Notes: generated by a model not told the origin, from the letters alone. A stretch of DNA of 58,563 nt from Gammaproteobacteria bacterium (GCA_014238615.1 JABAAT010000041.1:1-58563), one strand, 5' to 3'. Positions 18,534 through 26,806 are shown, counted from the first letter of the stretch. A program made the numbers and translations.

Positions 18534-18938
18534 ATGTCTGCGCAGCCTTCCCGACCACCACGCACCCGCGGGTTGCGGCATGTCGCCTTGCGGGTCCGCG
18601 ACCTAAAGCGTTGTGAAAGCTTCTACGTGAAACTGCTCGGCATGCGCGTGGAATGGCGGCCGGATGCGGACAACGTTTACCTGGGCTCGGGCTGCGACAA
18701 CCTGGCCCTGCATCGGGACCCGGCGGTGCCGCATGGGCCGCAACGGTTGGACCATATCGGCTTTCTTCTGGACACCCCGGAACAGGTCGACCACTGGTAC
18801 GCATACCTCGGGGGGCATTCCGTGCCGGTGCGCTCGGTACCGCGTACCCATCGTGACGGAGCGCGCAGCTTCTACTGCCTGGATCCGGAGGAGAACCTGG
18901 TGCAAATGATCTATCACCCGCCCCTGGCGAAGTCTTAA
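18534..18938 (+). CDS. VOC (glyoxalase/bleomycin-resistance) family protein
   Basis: A 134-residue single VOC protein. It opens with RGLRHVALRVRDLKRCESFYVKLLGM, the beta-alpha-beta unit of glyoxalase-like enzymes with a metal-ligand His. The second half has LDHIGFLLDTPEQVDHW and the family-ending YCLDPEENLVQMIYHP with a Glu ligand. The ATG at 18534 has a strong AGGAGA ribosome site eight bases upstream, which decides the start. The speD gene follows after 20 bases, so they are probably co-transcribed. Substrate is not predictable; dioxygenase, lyase and resistance roles all occur in the superfamily. Confidence 0.85.
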   Translation: MSAQPSRPPRTRGLRHVALRVRDLKRCESFYVKLLGMRVEWRPDADNVYLGSGCDNLALHRDPAVPHGPQRLDHIGFLLDTPEQVDHWYAYLGGHSVPVRSVPRTHRDGARSFYCLDPEENLVQMIYHPPLAKS

Positions 18939-18958
18939 AAGAAGGCAGGGTTAAAGTC

Positions 18959-19795
18959 ATGTCTCAACCGCTTGCGGCGCCGGCCGCCAGCAAAATCAGC
19001 CTGCATGGGTTCAACAACCTGACCAAGTCGCTGAGCTTCAACATCTACGATGTCTGCTACACGCGCTCCGCCTCCGACATCCAGGCCTACCTGGACTACA
19101 TCAACGAGGAATACAGCGCCTCCCGCCTGGCCGGCATTCTGCGCGGGCTGGCACGCCTCATCGGGGCCAACGTGTTGCATATTTCCCAAGCCGACTTCGA
19201 GCCGGCGGGAGCCGGCGTCACGATGCTGGTGTCCGAGGAGGCGCCGGTGCCGGACGGCGTCAACAACAGCCAGACGCCCGGACCGGCGGGGCGTTCCGCG
19301 GTAGCGCACCTGGACAAGAGCCACCTGACCGTGCACACCTATCCGGAGAGCCGGGTCGGGCCGGGGGTGCATGTCTTCCGCGCCGACATTGACGTCAGCA
19401 CCTGCGGCATGATCTCACCGCTCAAGGCGCTGAACTTCCTCATCCACAGCTTCCATTCGGATATTGTCTATATTGACTACCGGGTACGCGGTTTCACCCG
19501 TGACACCGGCGGCGACAAGATCTACATGGACCATCCCATCGATTCGATCCGCAACTACCTGGATTCGGACACCCGGCGCGCCTATGCGTTGATCGACCGC
19601 TGTCTGCCGGAGGACAATATCTTCCACACCCGCCTGTGCGTGCGTGAATTCCAATTGGACGACTACCTGTTCAACGTGCGCGGCGCGTGGCGCGGCGCGG
19701 CACCGCGGGCGGAGGAAAAAGCCGAGATCAAAGAGCACCTGCGCGCCGAGATGGACGAGATCTTCCACGGCCGCGGCAACGCCGGATGTTGCTGA
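18959..19795 (+). CDS. speD: S-adenosylmethionine decarboxylase proenzyme (E. coli type)
   Basis: Produces decarboxylated SAM, the aminopropyl donor for spermidine. The proenzyme self-cleaves before Ser121 in LDKSHLTVHTYPE to create the pyruvoyl cofactor; this site is intact, as is the conserved N-terminal LHGFNNLTKSLSFNIYDVCY. At 278 residues it matches the long SpeD type rather than the short SpeH type. No speE is adjacent. The ATG at 18959 follows an AAGGCAGGG ribosome site. It converges on hisH with 15 bases between stops; a TGAGCG/CGCTCA inverted repeat (19793-19813) spans both stop codons and might act as a weak shared terminator. Confidence 0.96.
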   Translation: MSQPLAAPAASKISLHGFNNLTKSLSFNIYDVCYTRSASDIQAYLDYINEEYSASRLAGILRGLARLIGANVLHISQADFEPAGAGVTMLVSEEAPVPDGVNNSQTPGPAGRSAVAHLDKSHLTVHTYPESRVGPGVHVFRADIDVSTCGMISPLKALNFLIHSFHSDIVYIDYRVRGFTRDTGGDKIYMDHPIDSIRNYLDSDTRRAYALIDRCLPEDNIFHTRLCVREFQLDDYLFNVRGAWRGAAPRAEEKAEIKEHLRAEMDEIFHGRGNAGCC

Positions 19796-19810
19796 GCGGC
19801 GTGGAAGCGC

Positions 19811-20455
19811 TCAGGCGCCGTCCCAACGCAGGAAGTTTGCGAGGAGTCGCAGACCGGCCGGGCGGCTTTTTTCCGGGTGGAACTGCGTGGCATACCAGTT
19901 ACCGCTGGCCAGGGCGCTGCAGAAACGCACGCCGTAATCGGTCTGGGCCGCCACGTGCGTCGGCTCCGGATCGGCATAGTAACTATGTACGAAATAGAAG
20001 TAGGGGGCCGCTTCCAGGCCCGCGTGCAAAGCGTGGGAACGGGTAAAGCGCGCCCGGTTCCAGCCCATGTGCGGTATCTTGCGTGGGTGCCCGTTGTCGT
20101 CCCGGGTACCGGCCGGCAGGCGCCGCACCCGGCCGGGCAGCAGGCCGAGGCCCTGACTGCCGCCGTGCTCTTCGCTGTACTCTAACAATGCATGCAGACC
20201 GATACAGATACCCATGCAGGGAACCCCACGGCGCGTGATTTCAGGCAGCACCACGTCCAGCCCGCATTTCTCAAGGCCCCGGAGGCAGGGGCCGATCGCC
20301 CCCTGGCCGGGGAATACGACGCGGTGCGCGCGGCGCAGGTCGGCGGGACTCGTGCAGAGGCGCACCCTGCAGGAGCGCCCACCGACCTTCTCCAGGGCCT
20401 TGACCACCGAACGCAGATTCCCGCTGCCACAGTCAATGACCGCTACCTGGAGCAT
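19811..20455 (-). CDS. hisH: Imidazole glycerol phosphate synthase, glutaminase subunit
   Basis: Class I glutamine amidotransferase that feeds ammonia to HisF in histidine biosynthesis. The 214-residue product has the opening DCGSGNLRSV, the oxyanion/nucleophile segment MGICIGLHAL with catalytic Cys84, and the FHPEKS segment with the His-Glu dyad. It follows hisB by 12 bases. hisA and hisF, which usually come next, are missing: the neighbour is speD, converging from the other strand, so the his operon is split here. HisF must be encoded elsewhere for this protein to work. Confidence 0.96.
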   Translation of the reverse strand: MLQVAVIDCGSGNLRSVVKALEKVGGRSCRVRLCTSPADLRRAHRVVFPGQGAIGPCLRGLEKCGLDVVLPEITRRGVPCMGICIGLHALLEYSEEHGGSQGLGLLPGRVRRLPAGTRDDNGHPRKIPHMGWNRARFTRSHALHAGLEAAPYFYFVHSYYADPEPTHVAAQTDYGVRFCSALASGNWYATQFHPEKSRPAGLRLLANFLRWDGA

Positions 20456-20467
20456 GGCGCGCGCAGG

Positions 20468-21064
20468 TTACAGGCTTCCCTTGGTGGACGGTGGCACGTC
20501 CTGCGGCGCACGCGGATCTGCTTCCACCGCAACGCGCAGGGCACGGCCGAACGCCTTGAACACCGTCTCCGCAATGTGATGGCTGTTCGTCCCCTGCAGG
20601 CAGTCAATGTGCAACGTCAGGGACGCATGATTCACCAGTCCCTGGAAAAATTCGCGCAGCAGGTCCACGTCGAAATCCCCGATCCGGGCACGCGGGTAAA
20701 CAACCCGGTAGTGCAGCCCCGGTCGCCCGGAGCAATCCACTACCACGCGGCTCAGGGCCTCATCCAGGGGCACATAAGCCTGCCCAAAACGACGGATGCC
20801 GTGCTTGTCGCCCAAGGCCCGCGCCAGGGCCTGCCCCAGGGTGATGCCGAGATCCTCCACCGTGTGGTGGGCATCCACACGCAGATCGCCGCACGCACGC
20901 ACGCGCAGGTCGAACAACCCGTGGCGGGCAACCTGTTCCAGCATGTGTTCCAGGAACGGGAGGCCGGTGTCCAGTTCGCACCGGCCCGTGCCGTTCAGCT
21001 TCAGATCGACGGTGATGCCGGTCTCGCGGGTTTCGCGGGTGACTTCCGCACTGCGCTTTTGCAT
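20468..21064 (-). CDS. hisB: Imidazoleglycerol-phosphate dehydratase
   Basis: Sixth step of histidine biosynthesis. The 198-residue product is the dehydratase-only form, without the phosphatase domain found in E. coli HisB. Metal-binding His clusters are intact: [23 protein letters not shown] and [17 protein letters not shown]. The ATG at 21064 begins [12 protein letters not shown], the normal family start; the upstream open frame to 21136 has no such homology. It is followed by hisH after 12 bases and diverges from tatB. Confidence 0.97.
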   Translation of the reverse strand: MQKRSAEVTRETRETGITVDLKLNGTGRCELDTGLPFLEHMLEQVARHGLFDLRVRACGDLRVDAHHTVEDLGITLGQALARALGDKHGIRRFGQAYVPLDEALSRVVVDCSGRPGLHYRVVYPRARIGDFDVDLLREFFQGLVNHASLTLHIDCLQGTNSHHIAETVFKAFGRALRVAVEADPRAPQDVPPSTKGSL

Positions 21065-21256
21065 GGGTTGTGCTCCTTGGGCCGCGCACGTGGCGCCGCG
21101 GCAGGCGCGGCGCGAACCAAAAGACACGGGAGACACGCCGCGATGCTCCCGTCATCCTATTTTAGCGTCCACGCCGCATCCCGGGTACACCGCGACCATC
21201 GTGGCGGCGCGCGGGAAGCGGACCCGGGGCCCGCCGGCGTCCCCCCGGGATAAGCC

Positions 21257-21583
21257 GTGGACATCGGTTTCTGGGAAATCGCCTTGGTGGCCGTGGCCGG
21301 CCTGATCGTACTGGGGCCGGAACGCCTGGTGGAAACGGTGCGTATCGGGCGCCGCCTTTACCACATGCTCCAGCACCAGTTCAGGGACCTGCAGACGCAG
21401 GTGCGGGCGGAGTTGCGGGATGAACAGGAAAAACAGGGCGAAACCCGCCAACAGGCCGTGCGTTCGGCCCTGGGGACACCGCCTCCATCTGCTCCGGAAG
21501 CCTCGGAGGCACCGAAAAGCACCGACCCCCCCCCAACCTTGGAAACCCCGTCCACGTCCCGGGATGACCCGCCGCACTCCTGA
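21257..21583 (+). CDS. tatB: Sec-independent translocase subunit TatB-like
   Basis: Inner-membrane component that receives twin-arginine substrates. The 108-residue product has one N-terminal membrane helix and the family motif: DIGFWEIALV with the TatB-type Glu, then GLIVLGPERL before an amphipathic helix. TatA normally has Gln at that position. The tail is Pro/Ser-rich and disordered. The start is a GTG at 21257. No tatA or tatC is adjacent, unusual since the three normally form an operon. It stands alone, divergent from hisB. Confidence 0.88.
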   Translation: MDIGFWEIALVAVAGLIVLGPERLVETVRIGRRLYHMLQHQFRDLQTQVRAELRDEQEKQGETRQQAVRSALGTPPPSAPEASEAPKSTDPPPTLETPSTSRDDPPHS

Positions 21584-21669
21584 GACCTGCCACCGGTTCC
21601 TTGTCAGCAAGGCTAAATTCAATTAAAGTATAGTCTTACCTATCGCAGAATCCAGTGAGTTCCGTGTAC

Positions 21670-21729
21670 GCCATACTCGGCGCTGCCATACTTGGTTAGG
21701 CCAGACTTGGTTGGGCCAGGCTTAAGTTA
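21670..21729. repeat. Four imperfect 15-bp tandem repeats after tatB
   Basis: Units gccatactcggcgct, gccatacttggttag, gccagacttggttgg and gccaggcttaagtta lie back to back in the non-coding stretch between tatB and the EF-hand gene. The remaining bases of this 280-base spacer show no gene. Confidence 0.85.
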
Positions 21730-21872
21730 GAACTCAACGGACCGAAAGCGGCGGGACTGCCTCTTCAGGCGGGATGTGCGGCGCATGGGCGCTGTATCTT
21801 GAAACTTACCAAGCCACTTGTGAACACCCTCTAAATATGGACATTTTTAACAAGTAGCAGGAGATGATTCGG

Positions 21873-22226
21873 ATGAAAAAAATTCTTATCGGAATGATGT
21901 TGTGTACAGCCGGTATGGTTCTCAATATTTCGGCTAACGCCCAGGGCGGCGGCTCGGGCTTCATGCCGTGGACCGACGTCATGATGGATGCGGATGCCGA
22001 TGGCAGCGGCGGCGTCAGCATGAGTGAAATCAAAACTTACCGCCTCGGAAGCCGCTTTCAGGGTTTTCAGCCCTGGATGGGCGACCACTTCGACGAACTG
22101 GATCTTGATGGAGACGGTGAAATCACCATGTTCGAGCTCAAGAAAGGCACGATGGGCATGGAGATGGAAGACCAAGAGGTTTCCACCGGCTTCTACCGCG
22201 GATTCGGCTTTATGCCTGGCAGCTAG
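21873..22226 (+). CDS. Small secreted EF-hand protein
   Basis: A 117-residue exported protein. Residues 1-23 are a signal peptide (MKKILIGMMLCTAGMVL with cleavage after ANA). The mature part has two EF-hand-like loops: a canonical DLDGDGEITMFE, and an expanded loop DADADGSGGVSMSE in which two extra residues lie between the acidic ligands and the final Glu. The C-terminal part is Met/Gly/Phe-rich. The ATG at 21873 lies nine bases after AGGAG, which favours it over the ATG at 21864 that touches the AGGAG. It probably binds Ca2+ or another metal in the periplasm; a lanthanide role is possible in a methylotroph but the Pro-containing lanmodulin loops are absent. No operon partner. Confidence 0.8.
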   Translation: MKKILIGMMLCTAGMVLNISANAQGGGSGFMPWTDVMMDADADGSGGVSMSEIKTYRLGSRFQGFQPWMGDHFDELDLDGDGEITMFELKKGTMGMEMEDQEVSTGFYRGFGFMPGS

Positions 22227-22267
22227 CCCCTGGTATCCGGCTACTGAGAAAGGCCCTTCCCTCTGCT

Positions 22268-22330
22268 GAGAAAGGCCGGGAGAAAGGCCGGGAGAAAGGG
22301 CCGTCGGTAAGGCCGTCGGCGCCGTCGGCA
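22268..22330. repeat. Short tandem arrays downstream of the EF-hand gene
   Basis: Three copies of gagaaaggccgg (12 bp, slightly varied) followed by three copies of a gccgtcggc/gccgtcggtaag unit, starting 42 bases after the EF-hand stop. No coding signal. Confidence 0.75.
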
Positions 22331-22370
22331 AAATCTTCAGGACGGATCTTCCAAGGTAGGTGTTCAGGGC

Positions 22371-22434
22371 GGCAGACCATCTGGACGTCCGGGCAAGCGT
22401 GGTTTCGTATGAACCAGGTTGTCCGGACGTCTGC
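22371..22434. other. Strong imperfect hairpin in the EF-hand/TauE spacer
   Basis: Arms gacgtccgggcaa (22384-22396) and ttgtccggacgtc (22419-22431) pair over 13 bases with one G-T pair. Outer GGCA/TGCC extend the stem across an internal bulge. An inner TGGTT/AACCA stem (22400-22404 with 22412-22416) sits in the loop. No T-run follows on either strand, so a plain intrinsic terminator is unlikely; a REP-like palindromic unit or a structured RNA are options. Confidence 0.6.
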
Positions 22435-22473
22435 CCGCCTCGCTTAACCGTTCCGGTTCTTATCCAGTACTAC

Positions 22474-22554
22474 CCGGCTGACCACCCGGCTGACTGCCCG
22501 CTGGCTGACTGCCCACCAGCTGACTGCCCGCCGACTGATTGCCCAGGGTCCTAA
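22474..22554. repeat. About five 12-15-bp tandem repeats (ggctgactgccc core)
   Basis: Imperfect units such as gctggctgactgccc, accagctgactgccc and gccgactgattgccc in the spacer between the EF-hand gene and the permease gene. The gactg core is shared with the 13-bp array at the right end of the window. Confidence 0.75.
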
Positions 22555-22629
22555 CTGCCCGGAATTCTTTGCCGGGCTTTGCCGTGGATCCAGCCGACCC
22601 ATGGATCCAGCTGACCGGGGCGGCCTGAG

Positions 22630-22677
22630 CTTCAGGCGGCATTTCTGGCAGCACTTCAGGCGGCACTTCAGACGGCA
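22630..22677. repeat. Four 12-bp repeats overlapping the permease stop codon
   Basis: Units cttcaggcggca, tttctggcagca, cttcaggcggca and cttcagacggca. The minus-strand permease gene stops inside the last unit at 22668-22670. Confidence 0.8.
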
Positions 22678-23480
22678 CGGCCGAAGAAGCTGTAACACAG
22701 CCACGCTCCGATCCCCAGCAGGAGCGCCCCCAGGACGAAGCGCAATAATCGCTCCGGCAACAGGCCGCTCACATGTCCGCCCAGGTACACCCCGGGCCAG
22801 GAACCGATCAACAGGTTCAGCAGTAAGGCCAGATCCACCGTGCCCAGGTGCAGGTGCCCAAGACCGGCGACGGCGGTCAGGGGTATGGCATGAGCCAGGT
22901 CGGTGCCGACCACTGCCTTCGCGCGCAGCAGGGGGTACAGAAACAACAGGCAGGCAGTGCCCAGGGCCCCGGCCCCCACCGAAGAGAGGGTCACCAGTAC
23001 ACCCAGTAGCAGGCCGACGCCCCAGGTCTGCCAGCGGCGTACCCTCGTCCCGTGTGACGCGGCGGCAGCCCCCGGAATGTCACCGTTGCGGCCGCGCTGT
23101 AAGCCCTGTTGCACAAACACGGCGAGCGCGGTGAGCACCAGGGCGATCCCCAGGAACACGGTGACCAGCCGCTCGTAAAGCACCATGCCGTCAAGCAGTC
23201 GGCCCAGGAAAAGTACGGTCAGCAGCGCCATGGGCAGACTGCCCGCCACCAGCCACCCAACCACGCGCCATTCTATATGGCCGCGGCGCTGATGTACCCA
23301 AAGGCCGCCGCTCTTGGTCAACGCGGCGTAAAGCAAATCGGTGCCTACGGCGACCGCGGGCCGCACATCAAAGACCAGGATCAACAAGGGAGTCATCAGG
23401 GAGCCCCCCCCGATTCCGGTCAACCCAATGCAAAAGCCTACCACCAGGCCTGCCACGATTTGCGGGATTTCAAGCATCAT
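22668..23480 (-). CDS. TauE/SafE family permease (sulfite/organosulfur exporter-like)
   Basis: A 270-residue integral inner-membrane protein with about eight hydrophobic helices in two homologous halves. The diagnostic start IVAGLVVGFCIGLTGIGGGSLMTPLLIL has the family's Gly-rich turn. The second half repeats it as GVLVTLSSVGAGALGTACLLFLY. The ATG at 23480 starts just before that helix. The gene is divergent from the CysB-type regulator and close to cysH, so transport of a sulfur compound (sulfite or a sulfonate) fits the context, but the substrate is inferred. Confidence 0.86.
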   Translation of the reverse strand: MMLEIPQIVAGLVVGFCIGLTGIGGGSLMTPLLILVFDVRPAVAVGTDLLYAALTKSGGLWVHQRRGHIEWRVVGWLVAGSLPMALLTVLFLGRLLDGMVLYERLVTVFLGIALVLTALAVFVQQGLQRGRNGDIPGAAAASHGTRVRRWQTWGVGLLLGVLVTLSSVGAGALGTACLLFLYPLLRAKAVVGTDLAHAIPLTAVAGLGHLHLGTVDLALLLNLLIGSWPGVYLGGHVSGLLPERLLRFVLGALLLGIGAWLCYSFFGRAV

Positions 23481-23560
23481 TTTCGGTCTAACGAGGGTTC
23501 GGTGCGTGGCGCCCGGCGCCACGGGCACCCTGCACATGGGAAACCCTGCCTCATGTTAAG

Positions 23561-23589
23561 GTGAAGTACTTATTCTTTAAAGCTATAAT
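23561..23589 (+). promoter_or_regulatory. Promoter candidate for cysB
   Basis: A perfect TATAAT at 23584-23589 with a weak GTGAAG at 23561-23566 (17-bp spacer), in an A/T-rich island, about 100 bases before the GTG of cysB. Confidence 0.45.
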
Positions 23590-23692
23590 ATAGGAATATC
23601 TAAATAACAAAAACTTTGCCTCTCCGGCCACGCGGCCGGATCGTTATCCGGTTGCCCCGGGAAACACCCCGGCCCACACCAGGAATCCACCC

Positions 23693-24677
23693 GTGAAACT
23701 GCAACAGTTGCATTTCATCTGCGAAGTCGCCAGGCAAAACTTCAGTATTTCCGCGGCCGCCCAGGAATTGGGCTTTTCTCAACCTGGAGTCAGCAAGCAG
23801 ATTCGGCGGCTCGAGGAAGAATTGGGAGTAAGCATCTTTTAAGCGTTCGGGCAAACGCCTGGTGGGCCTTAGCAGCGAAGGCATGGAAATCCTGCGCCGC
23901 GCCCAGAAGGTGCTTCTGGGTGTGGAGGGCCTGCGGCACCTGGGCCGGGAGTGGCGACACCCTGGAGTCGGCAACCTTTCCCTGGCCACCACGCATACCC
24001 AGGCGCGTTACGTGCTGCCCCCGCTGCTGCAGCGCTTCACCCGGCGTTATCCCCGGGTTTCCCTGCAAATGTACCAAGGCACGCCGCAGCAGGTCGCCGA
24101 CCTGGTCGCGCAAGGCACGGTGGATTTCGCCATCGCCACCGAGGCCATCGAGTATTTCAAGGATCTCATCATGCTACCTTGCTACCGCTGGAACCGCAGC
24201 GTCATCGTGCCGCATGGACATCCGCTGGAGCGTGCGCCCAGGCTCAGTCTGAAAGCGCTGAAAGCGGTGGCTTCCTATCCCCTGATTACCTACGTGTTCG
24301 GCTTCACGGGGCGTTCGCGGCTGGATGAGGCCTTCAACTCCGCTGGCCTGCGCCCCAGGCTGGTACTGACCGCCAGCGTCGCCGATGTCATCAAGACTTA
24401 CGTCAAGCTCGGGCTGGGGATCGGCATCATCGCCACCATGGCCTACGATCCCAGACAGGATCAGGAATTGACCGCCCTGGACGCCTCCCACCTGTTCAAG
24501 CCCAGCATCACCCGCATCGGTTTCCGTAAGGACACTTTCCTGCGCCGCTATATGTACGAGTCTATCCAGCTGTTCGCCGCGCACATGACGCGGAACCTGG
24601 TGGAACGGGTGCGGGCGCTCGCCTCAAGGCGGGAGCGGGAGAAACTGCTCGCCTCCCTGGAACTGCCCGAATTCTGA
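23693..24677 (+). pseudogene. cysB: CysB-type LysR regulator interrupted by a one-base frameshift
   Basis: CysB activates sulfate-assimilation genes in response to N-acetylserine. The GTG at 23693 opens a normal HTH: VKLQQLHFICEVARQ, then FSQPGVSKQIRRLEEELG. After AGC ATC TTT the frame meets TAA at 23840-23842. Removing one T from the TTTT run (23837-23840) continues directly into KRSGKRLVGL and the full effector domain, ending at 24677: ATTHTQARYVLP, DFAIATEAI, TYVFGFTGRS and DVIKTYVKLGLGIGI are all intact and typical of CysB. The downstream frame has its own GTG at 23862 but would lack the HTH. Either a recent inactivation, a sequencing error, or a slippage site. Total length, if joined, about 327 residues, normal for CysB. 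Confidence 0.88.
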
Positions 24678-24729
24678 GCTTTGCATTCCAGGGATGTCCC
24701 GGCGGCGCACCACGTCCGGCTACATCCGG

Positions 24730-25101
24730 CTAGATGTAATCCAGGCCGGGGGTCTTCTCCAGCAGCTCACGCGCTTCCGCCGCCTCCGAGGGACGGCCGC
24801 GAAAAACCTCCCGAACCAGCTTCAGGTAGCTGGTATAAACGTGCTCGCCGTGCTCCGTTTCCATCACGAAGAAAGGCGCTTCGACCACGTTCAGGCACCG
24901 TGCCAGGCGCATGCCGGGGCTGTCCGGAGCGCGCTCGTCCGCCACCAGGATCCGGTCAATGCGCCCGGCATAACCCTGTTCCCGCAGGCGCTGCTCCACT
25001 TGGGCGCATTTGCGACAGGGCCGCCCGTCCGCCATGATTTTCTTGACCATGGTGAGACGCACGGCGCGCGCCGGAACAAGCGCTTCGAAATCGCGGGCCA
25101 T
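24730..25101 (-). CDS. Thioredoxin/glutaredoxin-like protein downstream of cysH
   Basis: A 123-residue protein with KKIMADGRPCRKCAQVEQRL, a CRKC pair in a thioredoxin-fold position, followed by a helix and RIDRILVADER and a VEAPFFVMETE strand containing the cis-Pro-like segment. No signal peptide. It starts 39 bases after the cysH stop on the same strand, so it probably forms an operon with it; a role as electron donor to the reductase is a reasonable inference. It differs from canonical thioredoxin (no WCGPC), so the call rests on the CxxC and context. Confidence 0.72.
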   Translation of the reverse strand: MARDFEALVPARAVRLTMVKKIMADGRPCRKCAQVEQRLREQGYAGRIDRILVADERAPDSPGMRLARCLNVVEAPFFVMETEHGEHVYTSYLKLVREVFRGRPSEAAEARELLEKTPGLDYI

Positions 25102-25140
25102 GACGGGCCTCCCGGGAAGGCTGCCGAACTCCCGTGGTAG

Positions 25141-25887
25141 TCAGGCGGAACGCGCGGGCTGCAAGTTGCCGGCGTGCAGACCGCATTCCTTGCCGGCCTC
25201 GCTCTCCCACCACCAACGGCCTTCACGCTCGTGCTGGTTGGGCAGTACGGGACGGGTGCAAGGCTCACAGCCGATACTGATGTAGCCTTGGGCGTGCAAC
25301 TCGTTCCAGGGCAGCTCGTTGCTCCTGATGTACTCCCAAACCTGCGCGGAACTCCAGTTCGCCAGCGGATTAAACTTGACCAGCGCCCCCTCCCGGCCGC
25401 TGAAGACCGAATCCCGCTCCACGACCGCGACCTCGGCCCGGGTGCCGGGACTCTGATCCCTCCGCTGGCCGGTGACCCAGGCGTCCAAGGTGGCCAGTTT
25501 CCGCTTCAGGGGGACCACCTTGCGAATTCCACAGCATTCCGCGTGACCATCGCGCAAGAAACTATATAAACCCTTGCGGGACACCAGTTCTCTTAGCTGC
25601 TCGTTGTCCGGAGACAGCACCTCCAGCACGATCCGATCCCCGTAGTGCGTGCGCACCCGCTCCAGGAAACGATAGGTCTCCGGGTGCAGGCGTCCGGTAT
25701 CCAGCGAGAAAATCTGTATCCCCGGGCGCAGGCGCGCCGCCATATCGATCAGCACCACGTCTTCGGCTCCGCTGAAGGACACGGCAAGCTGTTCGAAGCG
25801 CTCCAGCGCCTGGGCCAGGATTTCCGAAGGTCCGCGGTCGGCTAATTCGGCGGCGAGCGCGGAAATTTCCGTCTCAGACATCGTCAT
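25141..25887 (-). CDS. cysH: Adenylyl-sulfate reductase, iron-sulfur (APS) type
   Basis: Reduces activated sulfate to sulfite in assimilation. The 248-residue product has the PAPS/APS reductase fold with [14 protein letters not shown] and [14 protein letters not shown], and the catalytic Cys in KECGLH near the C-terminus. Paired cysteines ECCGIRK and GCEPC bind a [4Fe-4S] cluster, which marks the APS-reducing type; the E. coli PAPS enzyme lacks them. It is followed by a thioredoxin-like gene. A CysB-family gene lies convergent nearby, with its reading frame broken. A good sigma-70 promoter is present upstream. Confidence 0.95.
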   Translation of the reverse strand: MTMSETEISALAAELADRGPSEILAQALERFEQLAVSFSGAEDVVLIDMAARLRPGIQIFSLDTGRLHPETYRFLERVRTHYGDRIVLEVLSPDNEQLRELVSRKGLYSFLRDGHAECCGIRKVVPLKRKLATLDAWVTGQRRDQSPGTRAEVAVVERDSVFSGREGALVKFNPLANWSSAQVWEYIRSNELPWNELHAQGYISIGCEPCTRPVLPNQHEREGRWWWESEAGKECGLHAGNLQPARSA

Positions 25888-25941
25888 TTCAAGTCCATAC
25901 CTCTTGATCCAGTGAATCGTTGCCTCTAAATCGATCGCTCA

Positions 25942-25971
25942 ACTATAGCAGGAGACAGGGGAATTTAACAA
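25942..25971 (-). promoter_or_regulatory. Sigma-70 promoter candidate for cysH
   Basis: On the minus strand: TTGTTA (25971-25966), an 18-bp spacer, then TATAGT (25947-25942), about 55 bases upstream of the cysH ATG. Five of six at -10 and four of six at -35. Confidence 0.5.
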
Positions 25972-26389
25972 TTTCCCGCCTGCTCCACGGTTGCCGCTTT
26001 CTGGGTTTTGGAGCAAAATAAATTCAGACTCTCACCTGGCCCGGCGGTCACCGGCCCGGCGGTTTTCCCATCGCACCGAAGCGCTGGTACGGAAGACGGG
26101 GTCAGCGACCTGCCCGGCGGGCGCTGAATGCGTTGTGTGCAGGCCTAAATCGATCCTTCAGGCCGCCCTGTATGCTAGAATCCACATGAAAGATGGGTGC
26201 TCCAACCTGTTATTATCCGGCAAAGCCTGGCGGCGGCAACTCCAGGTACAGCGACCTGCAGACAATCAATGGGAAGGAAAACCGGAACGTGTTACACTTT
26301 GCTCACTAGTCGGTAGCGATCAGGGGCAGGCCCAGGGATAAGCTGTCCGACCGAAGCAGTTTAAAGATGACGCTTGGAGAAGATTCAAC
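25972..26389. other. Spacer upstream of the hypothetical/FHA pair
   Basis: About 420 bases with no convincing gene; a 116-codon open frame on the plus strand has no recognisable motif or ribosome site. A tgtatgctagaat stretch near 26168 could be an extended -10 element for the gene at 26390, without a clear -35. Confidence 0.4.
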
Positions 26390-26806
26390 ATGATGGGTGA
26401 CAACGAAGAAAGCTTGACAATGTGGTCCGAGTCCCTCATGGAAAGCCTCTATGTGGCCTTGCGCAAGCGGAAATCGGACGACATCCTCAAGCAGATTATC
26501 GGAGAATTGAAGGCCAAGGGCTACAACGACAAGTACTTGGTGAACCTCGCCAGGGAGAAAGTCGGGCCGCGCGCCGGGACCCGGCTTACAGGTCTGCTTG
26601 GCCTGGCTGAATCCGGTGAAAAAAAGGAAGAAGCTCCATCGCCGATTGCGATGGAGGGTGCCCGGGGAGTCAGTCGCCCCGCCAAGAAAGTACGTGCCAG
26701 GGACACGCTCTGGAGTGAGCGGGCGCGCCGCAGCAGAGGTGACTCCAACAGACAATCGAAAAAACTGGGGTTTTTCTCCTGGCTGAAGGATATGCTTTCC
26801 CGCTGA
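26390..26806 (+). CDS. Hypothetical protein paired with an FHA protein
   Basis: A 138-residue protein I do not recognise. The N-terminal 70 residues are predicted helical and charged (SLMESLYVALRKRKSDDILKQ..., then GYNDKYLVNLAREKVGPRAG); the middle is low complexity and basic; the C-terminus ends in an amphipathic LGFFSWLKDML segment that might touch a membrane. The ATG at 26390 is followed by a second ATG; GGAGAAGAT upstream is the ribosome site. It lies 23 bases before the FHA gene on the same strand, so the two are probably co-expressed. No Cys or obvious catalytic residues. Confidence 0.68.
   Translation: MMGDNEESLTMWSESLMESLYVALRKRKSDDILKQIIGELKAKGYNDKYLVNLAREKVGPRAGTRLTGLLGLAESGEKKEEAPSPIAMEGARGVSRPAKKVRARDTLWSERARRSRGDSNRQSKKLGFFSWLKDMLSR

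Noticed and set aside
21864-21872. Earlier ATG for the EF-hand protein
   Set aside because: It touches the AGGAG ribosome site directly; the ATG nine bases later has proper spacing and a cleaner signal peptide.
25991-26341. 116-codon plus-strand frame upstream of the FHA pair
   Set aside because: No motif, poor start context and mixed composition.
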